From NCBI GenBank assembly GCA_029857995.1, contig JAOUFZ010000064.1:1-8759 (forward strand): a DNA stretch of 8,759 bases. The letters run 5' to 3'. Below, piece after piece: positions 1 to 6,583 of this stretch. Every line of letters begins with the position of its first letter. Position 1 is the first letter of the stretch. Position numbers and translations under genes: made by a program. Source of the stretch: Dehalococcoidia bacterium. GTDB lineage: Bacteria; Chloroflexota; Dehalococcoidia; GIF9; AB-539-J10. A model generated the notes under the pieces. The model had not been told where the DNA came from. It made no database searches and worked only from the letters and a program-made list of their open reading frames with translations.

Positions 1-660
1 TTGGGCGCAGAAGCAAGCGTTTCGTTTTCAATTGCTTACCCGTTATGGGAAATTTTCGGTGGCTTGGCACTGGGAGGGGTAATTGGAGTTGCTCTTTCTT
101 ACGTCACGAAGAAAATACATCTCTCTTCTGACCACCTTTTCGCTATTTCTCTGGCGCTGGCCATTCTGTGCTGGGGTCTGGCGGACATGATCGGAGTCTC
201 CGCGATTCTCGCATGTATGGCTTTGGGAACCGCACTGATTAACCTCAATGTCCAGGTCGGCAAGCGCTCAAACGAATTGGTGGACAATATCATGACGCCG
301 GTATTTGTTCTGTTTTTCGCTACTATTGGTATGGAGATGGACTTCTCACTTTTTCATTCCATATGGCCGTTAATAATCATGTATGTCGCTGGCAGAAGTA
401 TTGGTAAGATAACGGGGTGCAGTCTGGGGGGTGTCTTGGCCAGAGCTGAGCCCAAAATTAAGAAGTATCTTGGCTTTGCCATGCTAGATCAAGCCGGCGT
501 CGCCATGGGTCTTGCTTTTCTGGCAGCCCAAGCATTATCGGGTTATGAACTTGGAGGCGCAATAGTGACACTTATGGCGACCACTACAGCAGTTCATGGA
601 CTCATCACCCCACCTCTAGTACAATTTGCTGCCAGGAAGGCCGGAGAGGCAAGCATATAG
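1..660 (+). CDS. Cation:proton antiporter (Kef/Nha-type, CPA2-like), 3' part
   Basis: This is the C-terminal 219 residues of an integral membrane antiporter that would exchange protons for Na+ or K+ across the cytoplasmic membrane. About seven hydrophobic segments are visible, near residues 12-34, 45-60, 64-81, 98-115, 121-141, 156-178 and 183-206. The segment VFVLFFATIGMEMDF (101-115) matches the conserved family stretch where a helix ends in a G-x-E/D-x-D-like turn. LDQAGVAMGLA (162-172) matches the late helix that in relatives reads P-x-G. The family normally has 10-13 helices (about 380-450 residues), so the N-terminal half lies outside the window. The TTG at position 1 is probably an internal codon. 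The protein ends soon after the last helix with no TrkA-N or other cytosolic regulatory domain. The next gene, tsaD, begins 6 bases after the stop. Ion specificity cannot be read from the sequence. Confidence 0.85.
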   Translation: MGAEASVSFSIAYPLWEIFGGLALGGVIGVALSYVTKKIHLSSDHLFAISLALAILCWGLADMIGVSAILACMALGTALINLNVQVGKRSNELVDNIMTPVFVLFFATIGMEMDFSLFHSIWPLIIMYVAGRSIGKITGCSLGGVLARAEPKIKKYLGFAMLDQAGVAMGLAFLAAQALSGYELGGAIVTLMATTTAVHGLITPPLVQFAARKAGEASI

Positions 661-666
661 CAGTCT

Positions 667-1653
667 ATGAAAATCCTGGGCATTGAAACCTCCTGTGACG
701 AAACTGCCGCCGCCATAGTAGAGGATGGCGGCAGAATTATCTCCAATGTTGTCGCTTCCCAAATAGACATTCATGCTCGCTATGGCGGCGTAGTCCCCGA
801 AGTTGCCTCCAGGCAACATCTCCTCGCCATTATCCCGGTCATCAACCAGGCCATGACTGGATTCTCCTGGCAGGATATCAACGGCATTGCTGTGACCTTT
901 GGCCCGGGCCTGGCGGGGTCGCTGTTAGTCGGCGTTAACACAGCCAAGGCAATTGCCTTAGCCAAAAAATTACCTCTTATTGGGGTTAATCATCTTGAGG
1001 CACATATCTATGCTAATTGGCTGGATTCCTCTCCACATGGTGAAATGGGTAGAGTGAAATTTCCCTGCCTTTGCCTCGTTGTCTCCGGTGGACATAGCGA
1101 TTTAATATTGATGAAGGGACATGGGCAATTTGAGAAGTTGGGGCGGACTCGTGATGACGCTGCTGGCGAAGCCTTTGACAAAGCAGCTAGGATCTTAGGC
1201 TTGGGCTACCCTGGAGGTCCAGCTATTGAACAGGCAAGCCGCTCTGGAGCCCCTTGCTTGCCTCTCCCTCGAGCCTGGCTCAAGGGAAGCCATGATTTCA
1301 GCTTCAGTGGCCTGAAAACGGCTTTGTGGCATCTTGTTCACAAGGGAGGGGTCTCAGTGGCTGATGCTGCAGCAAGCTTCCAGTTGGCTGTAGTCGATGT
1401 GTTGGTTGTCAAAACAATTGAGGCCGCCAAGCAATTGAAAGTGGAGCAAATTTTGCTGAGCGGCGGAGTGGCAGCCAATAAGATGTTAACCCAGCATTTC
1501 CTTGCCAACTCGCCGGTGCCGGTTCTTATTCCTCCTCCCCACCTATGTACTGATAATGCTGCTATGGTAGCTGCCTGTGGTTATTATCACCTCCAAGCTG
1601 GCAAGATAAGCGGTTGTGACCTGGATGTAGTGCCCAGCCTCAGTCTTGGTTGA
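667..1653 (+). CDS. tsaD: tRNA N6-adenosine threonylcarbamoyltransferase TsaD
   Basis: TsaD transfers the threonylcarbamoyl group from threonylcarbamoyl-AMP to A37 of tRNAs that read ANN codons. It works in the cytoplasm with TsaB and TsaE. The 328 residues are close to the usual 335-345. The N-terminus MKILGIETSCDETAAAIV is the family signature with the first ATP-binding loop. HLEAH places metal ligands at His109 and His113, and CTDNAAM gives the third ligand at Asp296. VSGGHSDL (139-146), the GEAFDKAARILGL segment (167-179) and the SGGVAANKML nucleotide-binding loop (265-274) are all intact, so the enzyme should be active. The start is the only ATG compatible with the conserved N-terminus. 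No strong ribosome binding site precedes it, only weak purine-rich sequence. The 6-base gap from the antiporter gene suggests co-transcription. No tsaB or tsaE is visible here. Confidence 0.97.
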   Translation: MKILGIETSCDETAAAIVEDGGRIISNVVASQIDIHARYGGVVPEVASRQHLLAIIPVINQAMTGFSWQDINGIAVTFGPGLAGSLLVGVNTAKAIALAKKLPLIGVNHLEAHIYANWLDSSPHGEMGRVKFPCLCLVVSGGHSDLILMKGHGQFEKLGRTRDDAAGEAFDKAARILGLGYPGGPAIEQASRSGAPCLPLPRAWLKGSHDFSFSGLKTALWHLVHKGGVSVADAAASFQLAVVDVLVVKTIEAAKQLKVEQILLSGGVAANKMLTQHFLANSPVPVLIPPPHLCTDNAAMVAACGYYHLQAGKISGCDLDVVPSLSLG

Positions 1654-1680
1654 CCCCTTCGATTTTGAGGCGTGAAGAAA

Positions 1681-1764
1681 TCCCTTCCTTCCGCAATGAC
1701 AGAAGGGAGTGTCATTGCGAGCCCCTTTACGGTTTTGTCATTGCGAGCGAAGCGTGGCAATCCC
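1681..1764. repeat. Intergenic GTCATTGCGAG repeat (REP/MITE-like)
   Basis: The 12-mer GTCATTGCGAGC occurs twice in direct orientation, at 1711-1722 and 1737-1748. An inverted copy of its core, CGCAATGAC (1692-1700), faces GTCATTGCG (1711-1719) and could form a 9-bp stem with a 10-base loop. A second inverted pair, ATTGC (1740-1744) and GCAAT (1757-1761), sits in the second copy. A further pair is TCCCTTC (1681-1687) and GAAGGGA (1702-1708). This is a small palindromic intergenic element of a kind I recall as common in bacterial genomes. Its translation (CHCEP, IASEAWQS) often appears as spurious short protein predictions. No transposase is adjacent. The exact element boundaries are uncertain. 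Confidence 0.75.
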
Positions 1765-1783
1765 ATTGGCTAGATTCCAGAAT

Positions 1784-1910
1784 CCAATCTCCAAATAAAC
1801 CCCTCCGAAATGCAAAATGTAAAAATGAAAAAGCAAAATGACAGAGCAAAGGTTTAAAGATTTGAGTTTTGATTTGTCATTTTTATTTTGACCTTTAATT
1901 TTTGAATTGG
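1784..1910. repeat. AT-rich imperfect inverted repeat
   Basis: The block is bounded by CCAAT (1784-1788) and ATTGG (1906-1910). Internally AAAATGAC-N4-CAAA (1835-1850) mirrors TTTG-N4-GTCATTTT (1868-1883) across a 17-base centre. The flanks are also roughly complementary, A-rich on the left and T-rich on the right, so a long imperfect hairpin could form. It lies 19 bases beyond the GTCATTGCGAG element. The two may be one composite non-autonomous repeat or two elements inserted side by side. A role as a transcription terminator for tsaD is possible, but the stem is AT-rich and unconvincing for that. Confidence 0.6.
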
Positions 1911-1925
1911 TTTAGGGTAGGTTGA

Positions 1926-2024
1926 AAAATCCCTCCGCATAGTACTTTCGGGCCATGGTCAGACAACCTTGATGCTCAAGGGCAGGACTTTTCGGTTATA
2001 GACAGGCTGGAGGACTTCTATTAA
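1926..2024 (+). pseudogene. Possible 3' remnant of a lost gene
   Basis: This short open frame is closed upstream by TGA at 1923-1925 and downstream by TAA at 2022-2024. It has no start codon of its own. It encodes 32 residues ending in DFSVIDRLEDFY, a mixed acidic and hydrophobic tail with ordinary codons that reads like the natural C-terminus of a cytosolic protein. The repeat block ends at 1910, just upstream, so one reading is that insertion or deletion at the repeat removed the rest of the gene. The family is not recognised. The frame is short enough to be chance. Confidence 0.3.
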
Positions 2025-2031
2025 GCTTTTG

Positions 2032-2265
2032 ATGGTGAACGTGATCGCCAGCAAAGGGAGTAACAAATTGGAGAGAGAAGTCAGATGCCTCTACGATGAG
2101 GTCATAACTCTTAAGACGGCAATCGAGGAGGCGATAATAAAGGGACAGAAATCTCTGGATCTCCTCAGTGATATTCCTGAGTCGGACGTGGTTTTCGATG
2201 AAGACTTTGCCTTGACCTGCGCGGACGCAGGTCCCGGGGTTGTTGGCTGGATCGACGATTTTTGA
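2032..2265 (+). CDS. Hypothetical small acidic protein
   Basis: An ATG-started frame of 77 residues. The N-terminal 45 residues look helical, with charged residues and leucines, and contain LEREVRCLYDEVITLKTAIEE. The C-terminal part is acidic and ends in GWIDDF. There is no signal peptide and no membrane segment. Codon use is plausible for this genome. The start lies 7 bases after the stop of the remnant at 1926-2024. A purine-rich CTGGAGGA at 2007-2014 is somewhat too far upstream to be a good ribosome binding site. I do not recognise a family. It could be the second gene of a decayed operon, or non-coding. A frame on the opposite strand of similar length lowers certainty. Confidence 0.35.
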   Translation: MVNVIASKGSNKLEREVRCLYDEVITLKTAIEEAIIKGQKSLDLLSDIPESDVVFDEDFALTCADAGPGVVGWIDDF

Positions 2266-2536
2266 GTCCGGACGTTAGGTTCTCTCAACGGAATGGTGGA
2301 TAGTGTCGAGGGCTTCCTCCTGCGGCTGGTACTTCAGACAACGTACTCGATGGGCAGCGCTTCTCGACGGCAGCCAGCACCACTTGCACAATCGCCTGTG
2401 ACAGGCTCGTGTATGACTATGTTTCGGGCTAGCAATAGACGGCCGGCCGACTTGAGGCTCGTTTTCTCCAGGATAACGAAAATTGCGCTGGCAAGCATGT
2501 AGTCATGAGACCGAAGCCCCGTTTTTGAGCACATCT
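2266..2536. other. Intergenic region between convergent units, no clear gene
   Basis: These 271 bases separate the 3' end of the small plus-strand ORF from the 3' end of the oxidoreductase operon. Short frames exist on both strands, for example 2334-2534 minus and 2293-2502 plus, but they overlap each other and neither shows a recognisable motif. I found no GC-rich hairpin followed by a T-tract that would be a convincing terminator for either unit. Confidence 0.4.
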
Positions 2537-3073
2537 CTAGAGAGCACTGTATCCTGCCTCCAATGCTTGTTGGTTCACCGCTATGAGGTTGGCGCTATCC
2601 TTGTGACTGAGCATCCTGACCATCGTGCTCTTTATCAGTTCGAGCGAGATTATCCCTGTAGCCTTAATGATTGCGCCAAGCGCCACCATGTTGGCTGCCT
2701 GAGAGTTGCCCAGTGACACAGCGATGTCATTTGCCGGCACGTTCAACACCCGCACATCGTCGCGTTCTGTCGGGCGGGCGACAAGGGAAGAGTTGATCAG
2801 TATCGTGCCTGCCTTAGCCACAGTCTTCTCAAACCTATCGAGAGAAGGTAGGTTCATGGCGACTAGGGCGGTTGGGTTGTCCACAACGGGCGAGCCGATT
2901 GGCTCATTAGAGAGAATCACGGTGCAGTTCGCCGTCCCTCCTCTCATCTCCGGGCCGTAGGAGGGAAGCCAGGTCACCTGCAGTCCGTAGTCCGCGCCTG
3001 CCTGGGCGAGGAGCTTCCCTGTCAGGATCACCCCCTGTCCACCGAAGCCAGCAAATACAAATGATTCCTCCAT
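2537..3073 (-). CDS. 2-oxoacid:ferredoxin oxidoreductase, gamma subunit
   Basis: This is the gamma subunit (about 178 residues) of a four-subunit 2-oxoacid:ferredoxin oxidoreductase. The family is the pyruvate/ketoisovalerate oxidoreductase catalytic domain. With alpha, beta and delta it converts a 2-oxoacid plus CoA to acyl-CoA, CO2 and reduced ferredoxin. The N-terminus has the family glycine motif FAGFGGQGV (7-15). SYGPEMRGGTANC (38-50) is the second signature. The ATG at 3073 is chosen because it gives the usual short lead before the GFGGQG motif and lies one base after the beta-subunit stop (TAG-C-ATG) with an AGGGA-like site before it. An in-frame TTG at 3100 would add nine residues overlapping beta and is unlikely. 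It is the last gene of the DABC operon, and start-stop proximity suggests translational coupling. The specific substrate cannot be read from this subunit. Confidence 0.93.
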   Translation of the reverse strand: MEESFVFAGFGGQGVILTGKLLAQAGADYGLQVTWLPSYGPEMRGGTANCTVILSNEPIGSPVVDNPTALVAMNLPSLDRFEKTVAKAGTILINSSLVARPTERDDVRVLNVPANDIAVSLGNSQAANMVALGAIIKATGIISLELIKSTMVRMLSHKDSANLIAVNQQALEAGYSAL

Positions 3074-3074
3074 G

Positions 3075-3833
3075 CTAATCCCTGTCCACAAAGTCGCCAA
3101 GTGGGAATGTCCTGATTACTTCATTCATCAGGTGGCTGTTGGCCTCAACCGGACTCATCCGCCAGTTGGTAGGGCAATTGGTGAGGATCTCTACCAGCGA
3201 ATATCCTCTGCCCTCAACCTGGCACTGGAAGGCCTTCTTGATCGCCCGACTTGCCGCCATGATTCGCTTCTGGTCGTAGAGCGCCTGGCGGGTGACATAG
3301 ACCGGGGCGTCGAGTTGCGCAATCACCTCAGCAAAGCGAATCGGATAGCCGGCGATCTGAGCATTTCTTCCGTTGGGACAACTGGTTGTGCGCTGTCCGA
3401 CGACGGTGGTGGGTGCCATTTGTCCTCCTGTCATTCCGTAGATCTGATTGTTGATGAAGACTACGGTGATATTCTCACCGCGATTGGCGGCATGGATTGA
3501 TTCTGCTGTGCCGATGGCGGCCAGGTCGCCATCGCCTTGATAGGTGAAAACGATTAGGTTCGGGTTGACTCGCTTGATCCCGGTGGCCACCGCACAGGCT
3601 CGACCATGGGCGGCCTGGATGCCGTCGCATCGAAACCATTCGTACATGATGACTGAACAGCCGACCGGGGTCACGACTACGGCACGGTCCTGGATGCCGA
3701 GCTCGTCTATCGTGTGGGCGATGATTCGTGTCACCAAACCATGATGGCAACCGGGGCAATAACTGAACTGAGCATCGGTGAGGCTCCGAGGCCGCTCGAA
3801 AACCTTGACCATGTTGTCCATGTTAACTGACAT
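3075..3833 (-). CDS. 2-oxoacid:ferredoxin oxidoreductase, beta (TPP-binding) subunit
   Basis: The beta subunit binds thiamine diphosphate and Mg2+ and carries the decarboxylation chemistry of the cytosolic 2-oxoacid:ferredoxin oxidoreductase. The 252 residues have the family's CPGC (26-29) and the TPP/Mg motif beginning QGDGD (99-103). The motif is completed by NNQIYGMTGGQMAPTT (128-143), the usual Kor/Vor/Por-type sequence. The chain carries no ferredoxin-type cysteine clusters, as expected when a separate delta subunit supplies the Fe-S centres. The start at 3833 is supported by GAGGTG about 7 bases upstream. It overlaps the end of the alpha gene by 11 bases, which suggests translational coupling and equal stoichiometry. 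Alternative ATGs at residues 5 and 8 exist but lack as good a ribosome binding site. The family covers KorB and VorA-type enzymes, so the substrate is set mainly by context. Confidence 0.95.
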   Translation of the reverse strand: MSVNMDNMVKVFERPRSLTDAQFSYCPGCHHGLVTRIIAHTIDELGIQDRAVVVTPVGCSVIMYEWFRCDGIQAAHGRACAVATGIKRVNPNLIVFTYQGDGDLAAIGTAESIHAANRGENITVVFINNQIYGMTGGQMAPTTVVGQRTTSCPNGRNAQIAGYPIRFAEVIAQLDAPVYVTRQALYDQKRIMAASRAIKKAFQCQVEGRGYSLVEILTNCPTNWRMSPVEANSHLMNEVIRTFPLGDFVDRD

Positions 3834-4860
3834 TACGCTTCACCTCTCTTAGGATGTCTTTGGGCGTGGGCACCAGTCCGCCGAGCTCACCGTAGAACGG
3901 GGTCTTGGCTCGATCAGCGACTGCTAGGCGCACATCCTCTACCATCTGACCTGCGCTCATCTCCACGGTGAGGATGGTGTTGACCTGGCTGGAGAGCGCG
4001 CGAAGTGGCGCGTACGGAAAGGGCCACAGTGTGATAGGCTGTACCAGTCCCAGCTTGATACCCTGGCTCCTCGCCATTACAACCACGGTTCTAGCGATGC
4101 GAGCCACCGCGCCATAGGCAACTATGATAATAGTGGCATCAGAGGTCTCGGTTTCGCGGTAACGTATCTCATTCTCTTCTATCTGGTGGTAGCGGCTCTG
4201 GCGTTGGGTATTGATCCGGTTCAGGTCCCCAGGGTCTATGAAGTAGCTCGTAACCACATTGGGGTCGCGACCTCTGGCACCGCTGAGAGCCCAGGGTTTG
4301 GCGGGCAGCAAGGTCGGGTCAACCGGTTCCGGGAGCATAATAGGCTCCATCATCTGACCGAGCATGCCATCAGACAGGACCATCACCGGAACGCGATATT
4401 TGTCTGCTAAGTCGAATGCTAGCATCACCAGTTCAATCGCCTCCGCGATGGTGGCAGGTCCGAGGACGATCATGCGATAGTCGCCGTGTCCTCCTCCCTT
4501 GGTTGCCTGGAAGTAATCTCCCTGCGCTGGGGCTATGTTGCCCAAACCAGGGCCGCCACGCGCCACATTGATAATCACGCAGGGCAAATCGGCACCGGCG
4601 AGATAGGATATCCCCTCCATTTTAAGGCTTATGCCTGGACTGGAGGACGAGGTCATGGTACGTACGCCGGCTGCTGATGCTCCGTAGCACATGTTGATTG
4701 CAGCTATTTCGCTCTCCGCCTGGATGAACGCGCCGCCCACCGCGGGGATGTGACCCGCCATGTATTCAAGTATCTCGTTCTGGGGGGTGATAGGGTAGCC
4801 GAAGTAGGCGCGACAGCCTGCGCGAATAGCCGCCTCGGCCATAGCCTCGTTTCCTGTCAT
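3823..4860 (-). CDS. vorB: 2-oxoacid:ferredoxin oxidoreductase, alpha subunit (VorB-type)
   Basis: The alpha subunit (345 residues) contributes the CoA and TPP pyrimidine-side domains and the substrate pocket. Signatures, numbered from this ATG, are FGYPITPQNEI (20-30), IQAESEIAAINM (46-57), TSSSSPGISL (70-79), GGPGLGNIAPAQGDYFQATK (102-121) and the PITLWPFP stretch of domain II (275-282). The long run around ATKGGGHGDYR is what I recall of proteins named 3-methyl-2-oxobutanoate dehydrogenase subunit VorB, so a branched-chain 2-oxoacid is the favoured substrate, with 2-oxoglutarate (KorA) as the alternative. AAGG lies 5 bases before the ATG at 4860. A GTG at 4866 in the same frame would add two residues and is possible, since homologues often begin with a few residues before this motif. 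The gene starts 11 bases after the delta stop and overlaps beta by 11 bases. Confidence 0.94.
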   Translation of the reverse strand: MTGNEAMAEAAIRAGCRAYFGYPITPQNEILEYMAGHIPAVGGAFIQAESEIAAINMCYGASAAGVRTMTSSSSPGISLKMEGISYLAGADLPCVIINVARGGPGLGNIAPAQGDYFQATKGGGHGDYRMIVLGPATIAEAIELVMLAFDLADKYRVPVMVLSDGMLGQMMEPIMLPEPVDPTLLPAKPWALSGARGRDPNVVTSYFIDPGDLNRINTQRQSRYHQIEENEIRYRETETSDATIIIVAYGAVARIARTVVVMARSQGIKLGLVQPITLWPFPYAPLRALSSQVNTILTVEMSAGQMVEDVRLAVADRAKTPFYGELGGLVPTPKDILREVKRNVS

Positions 4861-4871
4861 CAGCACCTTGT

Positions 4872-5114
4872 CTATGATGTCACTTCCTTTGCAGGGGTTT
4901 TCTTCTCTCGATAGACTTCAATTGCTATGTCGGGACACGTTTGAGCACAAAAGGCACATCCGACGCAGCGTTCAGGTTCTCTCATGTAAACGACGTTGTA
5001 CCCGCTGCGGTTATACTCGGCCGAATAGGCCAGCACATCCTCGGGACAGAAAGCGATGCACAGGCCGCAGCCCTTACACCGCTCTCGATCAATTACTACT
5101 GTTCCTTTTGGCAT
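4872..5114 (-). CDS. 2-oxoacid:ferredoxin oxidoreductase, delta (2[4Fe-4S] ferredoxin-like) subunit
   Basis: This 80-residue subunit is the electron wire of the complex. It takes electrons from the TPP site and passes them to soluble ferredoxin. Two complete [4Fe-4S] motifs are visible: CKGCGLCIAFCP with Cys13, 16, 19 and 23, and CVGCAFCAQTCP with Cys50, 53, 56 and 60. The 26-residue linker between clusters is typical of Kor/Vor delta chains. ATG at 5114 is chosen because MPKGTVVIDRERC is the usual length of lead into the first cluster and AAGG lies about 8 bases upstream. The frame stays open to 5264, but the extra 50 residues do not look like part of the family and cover a predicted promoter. 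It is the first gene of a four-gene set in the order delta-alpha-beta-gamma. Confidence 0.93.
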   Translation of the reverse strand: MPKGTVVIDRERCKGCGLCIAFCPEDVLAYSAEYNRSGYNVVYMREPERCVGCAFCAQTCPDIAIEVYREKKTPAKEVTS

Positions 5115-5421
5115 GTGTGTGCCTTGTCTGAGAACATACAGAATATCTGTCGTTGCTCCAGTGTTCCGCCGAGCAGGGAATCGGCCCCAGGCTGGATGAT
5201 AGGGTATCTCTGGCATTTTGTCAGTGTTCTCTGCGCTGTCATCGGAGATGGCTCCGACTTGCATGCCGCTGCAACTCTGTTGTGAGGCAAAGTCACGGTG
5301 AAGATTTCGGCCTCGGAATTACTCAAGTGAAGCCACGTTCGGTCACGTCTTGGGATTAAGCTACTAAAGTGCTGTTCGCACAGCTGATGGTCGCCGCCTT
5401 GGATCATCTATGTGTCGGCAC
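5115..5421 (-). other. Leader/intergenic region upstream of the oxidoreductase operon
   Basis: These 307 bases separate the dehydrogenase stop from the delta start. No convincing gene is present; open frames on both strands are unlike known proteins. The stretch holds a sigma70-like promoter (5196-5224) about 80 bases before the delta start. GCTGT-TCGC-ACAGC (5371-5384) is a short hairpin without a following T-tract, so I do not call it a terminator. Read-through from the dehydrogenase gene remains possible. Confidence 0.5.
5196..5224 (-). promoter_or_regulatory. Predicted sigma70-type promoter of the oxidoreductase operon
   Basis: On the minus strand CTGACA (5224-5219) and TATCAT (5201-5196) are separated by exactly 17 bases. 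Each hexamer matches the consensus at five of six positions. Transcription would begin near 5189 and leave a leader of about 75 nt before the delta-subunit ATG. The arrangement is almost the same as that upstream of the dehydrogenase gene. Confidence 0.45.
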
Positions 5422-6543
5422 CTAGGCTGCTCTCCTAGCCTTTCGAATCCTATCTTCAGCCAGCCTGATAGCGACAGCATAAGGGAGCACCTTTTCCTTC
5501 CGCGAAATGTCAATTATCGTCCTGCCTCGGTCATAGATCCTCTTTACGTCTGCGAAGGCTCTTTCCTGAGAATACCCGTCTGGATGGAGCTCATGAGCAA
5601 CGTTTATTACCCCTCCTGCGTTTATCCAGAATGCGGGGGCATGTAGGATTCCTCTATCCTGCAGCATTGCCGCATGCCGAGTAGGTTCCCACAGCTGATT
5701 GTTCGCTCCCCCAGCAGTGATGCGGCATCTCAGTTTGGGGATGGTGTCATCATTGAGTGTTCCGCCCAGAGCGCAAGCCGCGAACACATCACATTGCTGT
5801 TCATATATTTCATCTGGGGGAACCAGCTTGGCACCTACTTCTGCAGCGATTTTCTGAGCGGCTGACTGGTTTAGGCCTCCTGAGCCAATAAGTATGGCTC
5901 CCTGGCGGGCCAAGTCTCTGGCTAAGATGCTACCCACTTTTCCAGCAATGCCTTGAATGGCGACAGTCTTGCCCCGAAACGAATCAGTGTCAAACACTGC
6001 TTCCAGGCAGGCTCTCATTCCCCAGGCAATTCCGTGAGCCGTTGCTGGTGAGGGGTCACCACTTCCTCCCATTTCCTTTGGCAGCCCGGCTACCCATTTG
6101 GTCACCTCCTTCATTGTTATCATATCTTCTACAGAAGTTCCTACATCGACTGAAGTCACGAATCTGCCTGCAAGGCCGTTTATGAGTGCTGCATAAGCTC
6201 GTAGCTGTTCCTTTCTCTTGTCTTTGTCTTGCGTTGGCTGGCCTCGAATCACTGCCTTACCACCGCCGAAACTAACAGCGGCTTGTGCCAACTCAGTATC
6301 CTCGCCCACGGCCAGGGCCAGTTTATAGGTCATGTCCCTCGCCAATCGCTGATTATCAATGAGAGCTTCCGTCCTCGTGGCAAAGGGATACCATCTAGTT
6401 CCGCCTAGAGCCGGACCCAGTGTGGTATCGTGAATAACAACGCTAGCTTCAAGTCCTGTTCTCTCATCATTCAAGATGACCATCCGCTCGAACGCTTGTC
6501 TAGATTCCAGATATTCCACGAGTGTCTTTCCGAAGTCAGTCAT
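5422..6543 (-). CDS. Leucine/valine-type amino acid dehydrogenase (Glu/Leu/Phe/Val family)
   Basis: This cytosolic enzyme family reversibly deaminates an amino acid to its 2-oxoacid with NAD(P)+. The 373 residues match leucine dehydrogenase in length and order. Visible motifs are GPALGGTRWYP (43-53), MTYK with Lys74, GGGK with Lys96, VDVGTSVEDM (132-141), GSGDPSPATA (160-169), CALGGTLND (257-265), AGGANNQL (277-284) and WINAGGVINVA (306-316). Together these point to branched-chain rather than glutamate dehydrogenase. Three things are odd. The spacing from YK to GGGK is 18 residues where relatives have 8. The Rossmann loop reads QGIAGKVG instead of G-x-G-x-x-G/A. The strand that usually ends in V-T-D reads IGSG (219-222), so the adenosine-ribose Asp is missing. 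AGAGGT lies about 7 bases before the ATG. The 2-oxoacid oxidoreductase genes follow on the same strand, which suggests a shared pathway. Confidence 0.9.
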   Translation of the reverse strand: MTDFGKTLVEYLESRQAFERMVILNDERTGLEASVVIHDTTLGPALGGTRWYPFATRTEALIDNQRLARDMTYKLALAVGEDTELAQAAVSFGGGKAVIRGQPTQDKDKRKEQLRAYAALINGLAGRFVTSVDVGTSVEDMITMKEVTKWVAGLPKEMGGSGDPSPATAHGIAWGMRACLEAVFDTDSFRGKTVAIQGIAGKVGSILARDLARQGAILIGSGGLNQSAAQKIAAEVGAKLVPPDEIYEQQCDVFAACALGGTLNDDTIPKLRCRITAGGANNQLWEPTRHAAMLQDRGILHAPAFWINAGGVINVAHELHPDGYSQERAFADVKRIYDRGRTIIDISRKEKVLPYAVAIRLAEDRIRKARRAA

Positions 6544-6583
6544 TCATTACCTCTTTCTGCATGTCAGAAAATGAAGAGTTTCG

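Noticed and set aside
1650..1841. Plus-strand frame of 63 residues containing CHCEP and IASEAWQS
   Set aside because: It is a translation of the intergenic GTCATTGCGAG repeat and the A-rich arm of the next repeat, not a gene.
1740..1910. Repeats considered as a CRISPR array
   Set aside because: There are only two short direct copies with a 14-base gap. There is no regular repeat-spacer pattern and no cas gene.
3074..3100. Upstream TTG start for the gamma subunit
   Set aside because: It would overlap the beta gene and add residues not expected before the GFGGQG motif; ATG at 3073 is better placed.
3475..3759. Long frame in another register of the beta-subunit gene
   Set aside because: It lies wholly inside a strongly supported gene and has the Arg/His/Pro-rich composition of a shadow frame.
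5115..5264. A 50-residue N-terminal extension of the ferredoxin-like delta subunit
   Set aside because: The family starts close to the first cysteine cluster. The ATG at 5114 gives this with a nearby AAGG, and the extension overlaps a good promoter.
5371..5384. Hairpin GCTGT-TCGC-ACAGC considered as a terminator after the dehydrogenase
   Set aside because: The stem is only 5 bp and no T-tract follows in the minus-strand direction.
5096..5407. Minus-strand 103-residue frame between the dehydrogenase and the delta subunit
   Set aside because: Its composition is irregular, it has no motif and it overlaps the real delta gene start in another frame.
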